Under the pieces are notes generated by a model. The model did no database searches. It worked only from the letters and a program-made list of their open reading frames with translations, and was not told where the DNA came from. A program made the translations under genes and the position numbers. Below, one piece after another: positions 40,387 through 49,572 of a DNA stretch of 64,000 nucleotides. Source of the DNA: Novosphingobium sp. PP1Y (GTDB taxonomy: Bacteria > Pseudomonadota > Alphaproteobacteria > Sphingomonadales > Sphingomonadaceae); the NCBI RefSeq assembly GCF_000253255.1, contig NC_015580.1, positions 1,023,001 through 1,087,000 on the forward strand, written 5' to 3'. Numbering within the stretch: the stretch's first letter is position 1; each line of letters opens with the position of its first letter.

Positions 40387-41814
40387 ATGAGCATGAAGCG
40401 GGGGTTCGGGTTTACACGTCGCGCTGCAGTTATCGCGCTGATGGCCAGCGTGGCGCTGGCCGGGTGCGGCAGCAAGAGCGAGGCTCCGTCGGGCGATGCG
40501 GTGAAAGCTGCAGCGGCACCGGGCGGCATCGAGAAGCCGGTGCTCAAGCTCGGTTTCATCAAGCTCACGGACATGGCCCCGCTCGCCATCGCCAAGGAGA
40601 AGGGCTTCTTCGCCGAGGAAGGCCTCAACGTCACGCTCGAGCCGCAGGCGAACTGGAAGGTTCTGCTCGACGGTGTGATCGGCGGACAGCTTGACGGCGC
40701 CCACATGCTGGCCGGTCAGCCTATCGCCGCCACCATCGGATATGGCACCAAGGCCGACCTGATCGCCCCCCTCAGCCTCGATCTCAACGGCAATGCCATT
40801 ACCGTTTCCAACAAGGTCTGGGACATGGTCAAGCCAAGCCTTCCGATGGAAGGCGGCAAGCCCAAGCACCCGATTTCGGCTTCGGTCCTCCAGCCGGTCG
40901 TCGCCAGCTTCAAGCAGCAGGGCAAGCCCTTCAACATGGGCATGGTCTTCCCGGTTTCGACCCACAACTACGAGCTGCGCTACTGGCTTGCCGCCGGCGG
41001 CCTGAACCCGGGCTTTTACACGCCCGGCGATGTCGGCGGCACGGTCGACGCGGACGTCCAGCTCTCGGTTACCCCGCCGCCGCAGATGCCTGCCACGCTC
41101 GAGGCCGGCACCATCGAAGGCTATTGCGTGGGCGAGCCGTGGAACCAGGCGGCGGTGCAGAAGAAGATCGGCGTGCCGATCATCACCGACAACGAAGTCT
41201 GGCATGACAACCCCGAGAAGGTCTTCGGCCTGCGCAAGGATTTCGCCGAGAAGTATCCGGGCACGACCGCAGCCATGCTGCGTGCAATCATCAAGGCGCA
41301 GCAGTGGCTCGATGCCGATGGCGGCAAGAACCGCGCCGAGGCGGTGAAGATCCTCTCGCAGCCCAACTATGTGGGCGCTGACGAGAAGGTGATCGCCGCA
41401 TCGATGACCGGCAAGTTCACGTTCGAGCCGGGCGATACCCGCGATGCGCCGGGCTTCAACATCTTCTTCGACAAGAACGCCGGCTATCCGTTCTATTCGG
41501 ACGCGATCTGGTATCTGACGCAGATGCGCCGCTGGGGCCAGATCCCCGAGGATCACGATGACCAGTGGTACATCGACCAGGCCAAGGCCGTCTATCGTCC
41601 CGACCTCTATCTGGCAGCTGCCAAGGGCCTTGCCGAAAAGGGCGTGATCCCTGCCGATGCGATCCCCGAAACCGACGGTTTCAAGCCGGTCGACAACGGC
41701 TTCATGGATCACATCCCCTACGATGGCCACAAGCCGAATGCTTATATCCAGTCGCTCAAGATCGGTCTGAAGAAGGGCCAGAAGGTGACGGCTTCCGGCG
41801 TGACCGGCGGCTGA
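40387..41814 (+). CDS. nrtA: Nitrate (or nitrate/cyanate) ABC transporter substrate-binding lipoprotein
   Basis: A 475-residue periplasmic NrtA-like solute-binding protein. The N-terminus MSMKRGFGFTRRAAVIALMASVALAGC contains a twin-arginine stretch (TRRAAV) and a lipobox (LAGC near residue 27), so it is likely a Tat-exported lipoprotein. The binding core shows SVTPPPQMPATLEAGTIEGYCVGEPWNQA. First gene of the uptake operon nrtA-nrtB-(double ATPase)-porin-nirC-kinase-cynS. Cyanase lies in the same unit, so cyanate cannot be excluded as a second substrate. Expression should depend on the attenuator in front of it. Confidence 0.93.
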   Translation: MSMKRGFGFTRRAAVIALMASVALAGCGSKSEAPSGDAVKAAAAPGGIEKPVLKLGFIKLTDMAPLAIAKEKGFFAEEGLNVTLEPQANWKVLLDGVIGGQLDGAHMLAGQPIAATIGYGTKADLIAPLSLDLNGNAITVSNKVWDMVKPSLPMEGGKPKHPISASVLQPVVASFKQQGKPFNMGMVFPVSTHNYELRYWLAAGGLNPGFYTPGDVGGTVDADVQLSVTPPPQMPATLEAGTIEGYCVGEPWNQAAVQKKIGVPIITDNEVWHDNPEKVFGLRKDFAEKYPGTTAAMLRAIIKAQQWLDADGGKNRAEAVKILSQPNYVGADEKVIAASMTGKFTFEPGDTRDAPGFNIFFDKNAGYPFYSDAIWYLTQMRRWGQIPEDHDDQWYIDQAKAVYRPDLYLAAAKGLAEKGVIPADAIPETDGFKPVDNGFMDHIPYDGHKPNAYIQSLKIGLKKGQKVTASGVTGG

Positions 41815-41842
41815 CACCCAAGCTAATCCGAGGAGAATTTCG

Positions 41843-42895
41843 ATGGCAACCGCCTTTGCCGATGTAGAGCCGAAGGGAATGGCTCAGGCCCAGTCGGAGA
41901 ACGCCGTGACCCAAGCTGCAACCGAGCCGGCTGCGTCCGAAAGCAAGGCCGAAAAGGCCGCGCCGGCGGCAGTCCTGGCCAAGGTGCAGGACGTCATTGC
42001 GAAATTCGGCAAGGGGCTGATTGCCCCGATCCTCGGAATCGCCGCATTCCTTGCCATCTGGGCGGCTCTCGCCCCGCAGGTCGACACCTCGCTCGGCGCG
42101 CTTCCTGGCCCCTTGGAAGTCGCCGAGCAGGGTGTTGCCCTGTACGATGAATGGCAGGCAGCGAATGTCGCCAAGGCCGAGTTCTACGAGGCGCAGGAAG
42201 GCCGCATCGCGGCGGGAACCCAGGCTGTGGCCTTTAACTATGCCGGCCCGCCGACCTTTCTCGACCAGGTGCTGACCTCGCTCAAGACGGTCGCGCTCGG
42301 GTTCATCCTGGCCACGGTGTTCGCCGTGCCCATCGGCCTTGCCGCGGGCCTTTCGCCGATGTTCAACGCCGCGATCAATCCGCTGGTGCAGATCATGAAG
42401 CCGGTCAGCCCGCTCGCCTGGCTGCCGATCGTGACCATGGTCGTCTCGGCGACGGTTTCCAGCGCCGACCCGATGCTGGCCAAGAGCTTCGTCATCTCGG
42501 CCATTGTCGTTATGCTCTGCTCGCTGTGGCCGACGCTGATCAATACCGCCATCGGCAGTGCCTCGATAGACAAGGACCTGCTCAACGTCGGCCGCGTGCT
42601 CAAGCTCGGCTGGTTCGCGAAGCTGACCCGCCTCGTCCTGCCCAGCTCGCTTCCCTACATCTTCACCGGCATGCGCCTCTCGCTGGGCGTGGGCTGGATG
42701 GTGCTGATCGCCGCGGAAATGCTCGCCCAGAACCCTGGCCTCGGCAAGTTCGTGTGGGATGAGTTCCAGAACGGTTCCAGCCAGTCGCTTGCCCGGATCA
42801 TGTTCGCGGTGATCGTGATCGGCCTGATCGGCTTCCTGCTCGACCGGATCATGATGATGCTCCAGTCGCTCGCCAACCGTAACCACACGATCTGA
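41843..42895 (+). CDS. nrtB: Nitrate ABC transporter permease
   Basis: A 350-residue inner-membrane permease of the NrtB/SsuC/TauC family. A charged Ala-rich N-terminal tail of about 45 residues precedes six helices. The cytosolic coupling loop is RVLKLGWFAKLTRLVLPSSLPYIFTGMRLSLGVGW (seen around residues 250-285; core RVLKLGW...LPSSLPYIFTGMR). A GAGGAG run stands 10 bases before ATG 41843. Between nrtA and the ATPase gene, with 28- and 32-base gaps, it forms the pore for the NrtA-captured anion. The region between helices 1 and 2 (about 90-135) is longer than in many homologues. Confidence 0.92.
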   Translation: MATAFADVEPKGMAQAQSENAVTQAATEPAASESKAEKAAPAAVLAKVQDVIAKFGKGLIAPILGIAAFLAIWAALAPQVDTSLGALPGPLEVAEQGVALYDEWQAANVAKAEFYEAQEGRIAAGTQAVAFNYAGPPTFLDQVLTSLKTVALGFILATVFAVPIGLAAGLSPMFNAAINPLVQIMKPVSPLAWLPIVTMVVSATVSSADPMLAKSFVISAIVVMLCSLWPTLINTAIGSASIDKDLLNVGRVLKLGWFAKLTRLVLPSSLPYIFTGMRLSLGVGWMVLIAAEMLAQNPGLGKFVWDEFQNGSSQSLARIMFAVIVIGLIGFLLDRIMMMLQSLANRNHTI

Positions 42896-42927
42896 TCGTC
42901 AACCCCACCAGCCGAAGGAAACAGACA

Positions 42928-44637
42928 ATGGCCACGATCCTTTCGCTCAAGGGTGTCTCCAAGTCCTACTCGTCCAAGGCGAAGGGCGGACAGAATGGCG
43001 GCGTCACGCAAGTGCTCGAGGGTATCGACCTCGATGTCGAGGATGGCGAATTTATCGCCATCCTCGGCTTCTCGGGCGCGGGCAAGACGACGCTGATCTC
43101 CTCGATCGCCGGACTGATCGAGCCCGACGCGGGCGAGATCCTGCTGCACGGCAAGCAGATCGAGGGGCCCGACAAGGACCGTGGCCTCGTTTTCCAGTCC
43201 TATTCGCTGTTCCCCTGGCTGACGGTCGAAAAGAATGTCGCGCTGGCCGTCGATGCCGTCCACAAGGACCGCAGCAAGCAGGACCGTGCGGCACTTGTGA
43301 AGCAGAAGATCGAACTGGTCGGTCTGGGCCACGCGATGGACCGCAAGCCCGCCCAGCTTTCCGGCGGCATGCGCCAGCGCGTCTCGGTGGCCCGCGCACT
43401 GGCGATGGAGCCGGAGATCCTGCTTCTCGACGAACCGCTTTCCGCGCTCGACGCACTGACCCGCTCCAAGCTCCAGGATGAGATCGAGCGTATCCGCAAG
43501 GAAGAAAAGCGCACCATTATCCTCGTCACCAACGATGTCGACGAGGCACTCCTGCTGGCCGATCGGGTCGCGATCCTGACGCCTGCGCCTGCCGCCACGA
43601 TCGGGCGGATCTTCGAAGTCGACGTGCCGCGCCCGCGCGACCGCGAAGCGGTGAACGACGATCACCACTTCCAGTCGCTGCGCAAGCAGATCGTCGCCTA
43701 CCTCGGCATGCTCAACGAGCAGGGCTCAAGCGTGGGCGAAAGCTCTGTCGAACTGCCCGAAGTGGTGCCGCTGGACCTGTTTGCGGGCAAGGAAGCCGAG
43801 CTTCCCGCAGCCTATACGGAAGCCGCGAAGACCGCGGTGGAGCGGCGCTACATGGAGTTCTACAAGCTCCACAAGGTCTACCCGACGCCCAAGGGGCCGC
43901 TGACCGTCGTCGAGGACTTCAATCTCCTGATGGACAAGGGCGAATTCATCTCGCTCATCGGACACTCGGGCTGCGGCAAGTCGACCGTGCTGACGATGGC
44001 GGCCGGCCTCAACGAGATCAGCAAGGGCGGCATCATCCTCGATAACCGCGAGGTGGACGTTGCGGGGCCGGACAAGGCGGTGGTTTTCCAGGCGCCGAGC
44101 CTGATGCCCTGGCTTACCGCGCGCCAGAACGTCGCGCTGGGGGTCGAGCGGGTCTATCCGCATGCGTCCAAGGCCGAGCGCCGCGACATCGTGGACTATT
44201 ACCTCGACCGCGTGGGCCTCGCCGATGCCAAGGAGAAGATGGCGGCGGAGATGTCCAACGGCATGCGCCAGCGCGTCGGCATTGCCCGCGCCTTCGCGCT
44301 TTCGCCGCGACTGCTGCTGCTCGACGAGCCCTTTGGCATGCTCGACAGCCTGACGCGCTGGGACCTGCAGGACGTGCTGGTCGAGACCTGGAACCGCACC
44401 AAGGTCACCGCGATCATGGTCACCCATGACGTCGACGAGGCGATCCTGCTGGCTGACCGCGTGGTGATGATGACCAATGGCCCGCAGGCCACCATCGGCA
44501 AGGTTCTGAAGGTCGACCTGCCGCGCCCGCGCGATCGCAAGGCGCTGCTCGATCATCCCAAGTTCTACCAATACCGGCAGGAAGTGCTGCACTTCCTGGC
44601 CGAATACGATCACGGACCGGCGGCCAAGGCCGCCTGA
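42928..44637 (+). CDS. Double ABC-ATPase subunit of the nitrate transporter (two fused NrtD-like domains)
   Basis: A 569-residue cytosolic protein with two complete ABC ATPase domains. Domain 1 (about 1-265): Walker A GFSGAGKTTL, signature LSGGMRQRVSVAR, Walker B ILLLDEPLSALD. Domain 2 (about 310-569): Walker A GHSGCGKSTV near residue 345, signature MSNGMRQRVGIAR, Walker B LLLLDEPFGMLD. The second signature has N for the first G of the usual SGG. Cyanobacterial NrtC carries one ATPase plus an NrtA-like domain; here two ATPases are fused and no binding domain is attached. One polypeptide thus replaces an NrtC/NrtD pair to drive NrtB. Confidence 0.93.
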   Translation: MATILSLKGVSKSYSSKAKGGQNGGVTQVLEGIDLDVEDGEFIAILGFSGAGKTTLISSIAGLIEPDAGEILLHGKQIEGPDKDRGLVFQSYSLFPWLTVEKNVALAVDAVHKDRSKQDRAALVKQKIELVGLGHAMDRKPAQLSGGMRQRVSVARALAMEPEILLLDEPLSALDALTRSKLQDEIERIRKEEKRTIILVTNDVDEALLLADRVAILTPAPAATIGRIFEVDVPRPRDREAVNDDHHFQSLRKQIVAYLGMLNEQGSSVGESSVELPEVVPLDLFAGKEAELPAAYTEAAKTAVERRYMEFYKLHKVYPTPKGPLTVVEDFNLLMDKGEFISLIGHSGCGKSTVLTMAAGLNEISKGGIILDNREVDVAGPDKAVVFQAPSLMPWLTARQNVALGVERVYPHASKAERRDIVDYYLDRVGLADAKEKMAAEMSNGMRQRVGIARAFALSPRLLLLDEPFGMLDSLTRWDLQDVLVETWNRTKVTAIMVTHDVDEAILLADRVVMMTNGPQATIGKVLKVDLPRPRDRKALLDHPKFYQYRQEVLHFLAEYDHGPAAKAA

Positions 44638-44646
44638 TACAAAGAT

Positions 44647-44671
44647 GGCCGCACGCGCGCAAAGCGCGGCC
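44647..44671 (+). other. Hairpin in the spacer after the double-ATPase gene
   Basis: Arms GGCCGC (44647-44652) and GCGGCC (44666-44671) with a 13-base loop, no T-run. It lies in the 213-base spacer before the porin gene and could stabilise or process the long mRNA. Weak evidence. Confidence 0.3.
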
Positions 44672-44850
44672 GCCGCGAACGCGCGCGCTCATGAGGGGCG
44701 GCGACGGGCAATGGAGTCCGTTCGTCCGACGCGCACAAGCGGATCGCACGGTTCGCACCGGGAGAGGGTCATAGCGGCGGGCAACGGTGTCTGCCTTCGT
44801 TCCTGTTCGGAAGGGGCGCCGGGGGATGGCGCCCGTGGAGGCTTACGCAT

Positions 44851-46089
44851 ATGAAAATGACTCTCTCGCTTGCCGCTCTTGCCGCCACTGTCGCCACGCT
44901 TGGCCTGTCTGCGCCAGCACAGGCCAAGGTCGGGGACCCGGTCAAGGTCAGTGACGATGTAACCATCGACCCCATCATCGACGGTGTCCTGCGTTATGAA
45001 CACGTCGACCAGGACGATATCAATCTCGATGCAGATGCCGTGACCGTGCGCCTGCGCGCGGGCGCCGAAGTGTCCACCCACGGCCTGTCGCTGCTGGCCG
45101 AAGGCGAGGGCACCCTGGCGATCGTCGACCATTACAACGACACTATTCCCGGCAATAACGGATATCTGGGCGCAGAGCCCTATTCAGTCGTGGCCGATCC
45201 GCAGAACGTCGAACTCAACCGTCTGCAGGTGGCTTATGCGGCCAAGGGCAGCAAGGTGACCATCGGTCGCCAGCGCATCATTCTCGACAATGCCCGTTTC
45301 GTCGGCAATGTCGGCTGGCGCCAGAACGAGCAGACTTTCGATGCAATTCGCGCCGAGACCAAGATCGGTCCGGTGATGTTCGATGGCACTTACGCCATTT
45401 CCCAGCGCACGATCTTCGGTGCGGACAGCCCGAACGAATACTTCGATGGCGACATGTTCCTCGTCCAGGGCGGGCTGGACCTGAAAGTCGCCAAGGTGAA
45501 GGGCTTCGCCTACCTGCTCGACTACGACAGCCGTCTCGCCTATTCGAGCCAGACTTACGGCGTGCTCGCCAATGGCGCCATTCCGCTCGGCGATGCGTTC
45601 AAGCTGAACTTCTCGGCGACTTATGCACGCCAGAGCGATTACAAGCTCAATCCGGTCAACTATGCCGCGGATTACATCAATGCCGAACTGGGCGCATCGG
45701 TCATGGGCTTCGGGCTCAAGGCCGGATACGAGGAACTGGGCAGCGATGACGGCGTGGCCGCCTTCCAGACCCCGCTGGCCACCGCCCATGCCTTCAACGG
45801 CTGGGCCGACCTGTTCCTGACCACGCCGGCGGCAGGTCTGCGTGACTATTACGGCGGCTTCACCAAGAAAATCGGCGACGCCGGTCCGCTCAAGGGCCTG
45901 AACGGCGCGGTCGTCTATCACAAGTTCGAAAGCGATTTCGGCAGCGTGAACTACGGCCAGGAATGGGATGCCAGCCTGGGCTTCTCGATCAGGAACTACG
46001 CCGTTCTGCTCAAATACGCGAATTACGATGCCAAGAACTTCGGTACCGATACCGAGAAGTTCTGGCTGCAACTGGCATTCAAGTACTGA
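44851..46089 (+). CDS. Outer-membrane porin (alginate-export-type barrel) of the nitrate operon
   Basis: A 412-residue protein with a clear signal peptide (MKMTLSLAALAATVATLGLSAPAQA, cleavage after residue 25 or so) and then alternating beta-strand segments with aromatic girdles, ending in an aromatic residue (AFKY), as outer-membrane barrels do. Segments RLQVAYAAKGSKVTIGRQRIILDNARFVGNVGWRQNEQTFD (core GRQRI.LDNARFVGNVGWRQNEQTFDA) are typical of alginate-export/OprD-like porins. A GGAGG stands about 11 bases before ATG 44851. Its place between the transporter and nirC suggests it lets nitrate or nitrite through the outer membrane. Confidence 0.83.
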   Translation: MKMTLSLAALAATVATLGLSAPAQAKVGDPVKVSDDVTIDPIIDGVLRYEHVDQDDINLDADAVTVRLRAGAEVSTHGLSLLAEGEGTLAIVDHYNDTIPGNNGYLGAEPYSVVADPQNVELNRLQVAYAAKGSKVTIGRQRIILDNARFVGNVGWRQNEQTFDAIRAETKIGPVMFDGTYAISQRTIFGADSPNEYFDGDMFLVQGGLDLKVAKVKGFAYLLDYDSRLAYSSQTYGVLANGAIPLGDAFKLNFSATYARQSDYKLNPVNYAADYINAELGASVMGFGLKAGYEELGSDDGVAAFQTPLATAHAFNGWADLFLTTPAAGLRDYYGGFTKKIGDAGPLKGLNGAVVYHKFESDFGSVNYGQEWDASLGFSIRNYAVLLKYANYDAKNFGTDTEKFWLQLAFKY

Positions 46090-46109
46090 CCGACTTGAGG
46101 AGGGGAACT

Positions 46110-46164
46110 GGCTGCAGTTCAGGCATGGCCGAGCAAATGCCGAAGCAATGCCCGGGCTGCAGCC
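46110..46164 (+). repeat. 8-bp inverted repeat between porin and nirC
   Basis: GGCTGCAG (46110-46117) and CTGCAGCC (46157-46164), 39-base spacing, in the 154-base gap. No T-run follows. A processing hairpin or a chance pair. Confidence 0.3.
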
Positions 46165-46243
46165 GGAACCGAACGATTTCAAACGAGGGAAAAGTCTAGC
46201 GTACGCATTGAACCTTTTATCTGGCAACGGGGAGTATTCGTAG

Positions 46244-47065
46244 ATGGCATATCTTGCGCCTTCAGAATTTGTCACCAAGCTGATCGATGCTGGTGAATCG
46301 AAGATCATGATGTCGACCAAGGACACGCTGGTTCGCGCCTACATGGCCGGCGCCACGCTGGCCCTTGCTGCGGCGTTTGCCGTTACCATCAACGTCCAGA
46401 CCGGTCAGCCGCTGGCGGGCGCCGTCCTGTTCCCGGTCGGCTTCTGCATGCTCTACCTGCTCGGCTACGACCTCCTGACCGGTGTATTCGTGCTGGCCCC
46501 GCTTGCGGTATGGGACAAGCGGCTGGGCTGCAACTGGTCCGGTGTCCTGCGCAACTGGGGGCTCGTCTTCACCGGCAACTTCGCCGGGGCCCTGACGACA
46601 GCCGTGCTCATGGCCATCTACTTCACATACGGTTTTGCCGCCGAGCCAAGCGAAGTGGGTGTCAAACTCGCGGGCACCGGTGTCGCCCGCACGGTGGGCT
46701 ATGCCGAATACGGCATGGCCGGCTGGCTGACGATCTTCGTGCGCGGCATGCTGTGCAACTGGATGGTCTCGACCGGCGTCGTGGGTGCCCAGATCTCGAC
46801 TACCGTATCGGGCAAGGTGATCGCGATGTGGATGCCGATCATGCTGTTCTTCTACATGGTCTTCGAGCACTCGATCGTGAACATGTTCCTGTTCCCGACC
46901 GCGCTGATGCTCGGCGGTAACTTCACCATCGGCGATTACTTCTGGTGGAACGAGATCCCGACCGTCCTGGGCAACCTGGTCGGCGGCCTGACCTTTACCG
47001 GTCTCATGCTCTACACCACGCACGCCCGTACCGGCGCGAAGCGCGTGGTCAAGATGGCAGCCTGA
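46244..47065 (+). CDS. nirC: Formate/nitrite-transporter family channel (NirC-like)
   Basis: A 273-residue FNT-family membrane protein with about six helices. Typical segments are YLAPSEFVTKLIDAGESKIMM at the start, LLGYDLLTGVFVLAPLA near residue 75, NWGLVFTGNFAGAL near 102, RGMLCNWMVSTGVVGA near 168, and the conserved central histidine in VFEHSIVNMFLFP near 205. Passes nitrite (or formate) across the inner membrane. In this operon nitrite is most likely. GGGGAG stands about 12 bases before ATG 46244. Confidence 0.91.
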   Translation: MAYLAPSEFVTKLIDAGESKIMMSTKDTLVRAYMAGATLALAAAFAVTINVQTGQPLAGAVLFPVGFCMLYLLGYDLLTGVFVLAPLAVWDKRLGCNWSGVLRNWGLVFTGNFAGALTTAVLMAIYFTYGFAAEPSEVGVKLAGTGVARTVGYAEYGMAGWLTIFVRGMLCNWMVSTGVVGAQISTTVSGKVIAMWMPIMLFFYMVFEHSIVNMFLFPTALMLGGNFTIGDYFWWNEIPTVLGNLVGGLTFTGLMLYTTHARTGAKRVVKMAA

Positions 47066-47086
47066 GCTATCCTGCTGGCTGCATTC

Positions 47087-47118
47087 GATCGGGAGGGGCC
47101 CAGCAAACCCTCCCGATC
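47087..47118 (+). terminator. Strong hairpin between nirC and the kinase gene
   Basis: Perfect 11-bp stem GATCGGGAGGG (47087-47097) and CCCTCCCGATC (47108-47118), 10-base loop, then only CCTTTCCC. Terminator-like but T-poor; could reduce rather than stop transcription into the kinase and cynS. Confidence 0.6.
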
Positions 47119-47161
47119 CCTTTCCCGATTACCTGTGCCTGCCGCAGGCGAGGACGGATCC

Positions 47162-48973
47162 TTGCGAAACCAGCTTGCCGTAACCATCGGCCAGTATTCG
47201 ACGGCCGGAACCAAGGAGGCGAACCAGGACTTCCATGGCGCCTTGGTTCCCGATGGCGAGGAACTGTGGACCAAGGGCGTGGCCCTTGCCCTGGCCGACG
47301 GAATCAGCACGAGCGCGCTGGGCGCGGCAGCGGCGGAGACCGCGGTAAAGTCCTTCCTTACAGACTATTTCGCGACCTCCGAAGCCTGGTCGGTCCAGAC
47401 CAGCGCGGCCCGCGTGATCTCTGCGACGAATTCCTGGATGTACGCGCAGAACCTCAAGGGGCGCGGCACGAACCTGTCCGACGAGGAGCGCGAGCGGGGC
47501 ATGGTCTGCACGCTCTCGGCGCTGGTCCTCAAGTCGCGCTCGGCCTACGTCTTTCATGTCGGCGATGCGCGCGTGGTGCGGGTCGCCGGCTCGGTCATCG
47601 AGCCGCTGACCGAACCGCACCGCGTCTATCTGGGCGGGGGGGAAAGCTATCTTGCCCGCGCGCTCGGGATCGACAGGCGCGTCGAGATCGACCGCCGCAA
47701 GGTGCCGGTGGCGAGGGGCGACATCTTCATCCTGACGAGCGACGGCGTCCACGACGTCCTGCCCGACACTGCCTTCCTCGAGGCGGCGAGGGGAGAGGAC
47801 CTCGACGCGGCGGCGCGCTTCCTCGCCGATGCCGCGCTGGCGGCAGGCAGCGAGGACAATCTCACGGTCCAGATCCTTCGCGTGGAGGACTTGCCGCAAA
47901 GCGACCTGGACGATCTTGCGGGGGAAGAAGCGGCGCTGCCGCCTGCGCCGCATCTGATTGCCGGGCAGGATTTCGAAGGCTTCACGGTCCTGCGCGAGCT
48001 GCATGCCGGGCATCGCAGCCACGTCTATCTCGCGCGCGATGATGAGACCGGGCAGCGGGTGGCGATCAAGGTGCCCTCCACCGAAAATGGTGCGGATCCC
48101 GCAGAGCTGCGCCGCCTGATGCTGGAGGAATGGATCGCGCGGCGCGTCAGGAATACGCACGTTCTGGGCGCGCCCGCTGCGCGAGCGTCTCGCCGACACG
48201 CCTATGCGGTTACCGAATTTCTCGAAGGCGCGACCCTGGAGGACTGGGTCGGGTTCCAGTCCGGGACCACCGACCTTGTGGCCATACGTTCGATCGTGAA
48301 GCAGGTCGCCTCCGGCCTGCAGGCGCTTCATCGGCTAGAGATCCTCCATCGCGACCTGCGACCCGCCAACGTCATCGTCGACAGTGAGGGGACGGCCCGG
48401 ATCATCGACTTCGGCTCCGCACTCGTGGCCGGGCTCGACGAGCTGGCGCCGCGGGCGGAGGACGCGATGTTCGCCGGGACCATGCAGTTCACTGCGCCGG
48501 AAATATGGCTGGGCGCTGGCGCAAGCCGGAAGTCCGATCTGTGGTCGCTTGGCGCCATCGCCTATTTCATGCTGACCCGCAGCCTTCCCTACGGTGTGCG
48601 TCTCAGCGCCGCGCGTACACGGGCGGCGCAGAGGAAGCTGGCCTATATCCCGGCGAGCGAGATCAACACCGAAGTGCCCGACTGGATGGATGCCGCACTG
48701 GCACGGGCACTCGCGCTCGATCCGGCGGATCGCTACGAAGAACTGTCCGAATTCACGTACGACTTTGCCCATCCCAATACCGCGCTTGCCGCGCCGCCGC
48801 CGCGTCCCTGGCTGGCTCGGCGACCGGAACGCTTGTGGCAGGCGATCAGCGCCGCCCTGGCGCTGGCCCTTGCCCTGTCCATCGCGACACGCGGCAACGA
48901 GCGCGAGCCTGGCGCTAGTCATGGCAGCGCCAATAGAGTTTCCACCCCCAGAACCGAGGAGATCCCGGAATGA
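47162..48973 (+). CDS. Fused PP2C-type phosphatase and Ser/Thr protein kinase
   Basis: About 603 residues in three parts. Residues 1-240 form a PP2C phosphatase (GTKEANQDFHGA; LALADGISTSALG; VFHVGDARVVRV; LTSDGVHDVLPD; EDNLTVQILRV). Residues about 270-545 form an eukaryote-like kinase (AIKVPS lysine, HRDLRPANVIVD near 396, DFGSA near 415, then APEIWLG). One C-terminal membrane helix (LWQAISAALALALALSIATRG) anchors it. TTG 47162 is chosen because GAGGA is 7 bases upstream and residues match the PP2C start; GTG 47135 is the alternative. It overlaps cynS by 4 bases. Targets are unknown; linkage to nitrate uptake is seen in other proteobacteria too, as I recall. Confidence 0.9.
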   Translation: MRNQLAVTIGQYSTAGTKEANQDFHGALVPDGEELWTKGVALALADGISTSALGAAAAETAVKSFLTDYFATSEAWSVQTSAARVISATNSWMYAQNLKGRGTNLSDEERERGMVCTLSALVLKSRSAYVFHVGDARVVRVAGSVIEPLTEPHRVYLGGGESYLARALGIDRRVEIDRRKVPVARGDIFILTSDGVHDVLPDTAFLEAARGEDLDAAARFLADAALAAGSEDNLTVQILRVEDLPQSDLDDLAGEEAALPPAPHLIAGQDFEGFTVLRELHAGHRSHVYLARDDETGQRVAIKVPSTENGADPAELRRLMLEEWIARRVRNTHVLGAPAARASRRHAYAVTEFLEGATLEDWVGFQSGTTDLVAIRSIVKQVASGLQALHRLEILHRDLRPANVIVDSEGTARIIDFGSALVAGLDELAPRAEDAMFAGTMQFTAPEIWLGAGASRKSDLWSLGAIAYFMLTRSLPYGVRLSAARTRAAQRKLAYIPASEINTEVPDWMDAALARALALDPADRYEELSEFTYDFAHPNTALAAPPPRPWLARRPERLWQAISAALALALALSIATRGNEREPGASHGSANRVSTPRTEEIPE

Positions 48974-49413
48974 TGACCAAGGCCGATGTCACCGACATGA
49001 TCTATGAAAAGAAGCGCGCTGGCGGCGTGACCTGGGCGCAGATCGCCGAGATGGCCGGGATGCAGGAAGTCTTCGTGACGTCGGCATGCCTCGGCATGAA
49101 TTCGCTTCCGCGCGAGAGCGCCGACAGGGTTGCGAAAGGCCTGGGCCTGCCGCAGGAGGCAGCGGTCGTGCTGGCCGAATATCCCAAGAAGATGTTCGAG
49201 GCGACCGTCCCCACCGATCCGTGCATCTACCGCTTCTACGAGATCGTCGGCGTCTATGGCGAAACGTTGAAGGAACTGATTCAGGAAAAGGGTGGCGATG
49301 GCATCATGAGCGCCATCGACTTCGACATGACCGTCGAGAAGATCCCCAACGAGAAGGGCGATCGCATCGAAGTGAAGATGTCGGGCAAGTTCCTTCCCTA
49401 CAAGAGCTGGTAA
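48970..49413 (+). CDS. cynS: Cyanase
   Basis: Converts cyanate and bicarbonate to ammonia and carbon dioxide. The 147-residue protein keeps the full length and active-site residues of CynS: Arg88 and Glu91 in CIYRFYEIVGVYGE and Ser114 in GIMSAIDFDM, with the same 3- and 26-residue spacings as the E. coli Arg96, Glu99 and Ser122. The N-terminal helical region (TWAQIAEMAGMQEVFVTSACLG) is HTH-like, as usual. Starts at ATG 48970, overlapping the kinase stop. It gives the uptake operon a cyanate-detoxifying and nitrogen-releasing activity. No carbonic anhydrase gene is next to it. Confidence 0.96.
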   Translation: MMTKADVTDMIYEKKRAGGVTWAQIAEMAGMQEVFVTSACLGMNSLPRESADRVAKGLGLPQEAAVVLAEYPKKMFEATVPTDPCIYRFYEIVGVYGETLKELIQEKGGDGIMSAIDFDMTVEKIPNEKGDRIEVKMSGKFLPYKSW

Positions 49414-49572
49414 GGGGTACTACCACAGGTCGGCCGTCATGCTGAATTCGTTTCAGGGTGACGGTCGCCGGTCGCCAGGTTCAGACTGTTCGCCTTTCCA
49501 CCGCCATTCCATCCGGGGTAAGGCCGATCTGCAATCATAAACATCTGATTTATATGCATAATCAACCTTTTC

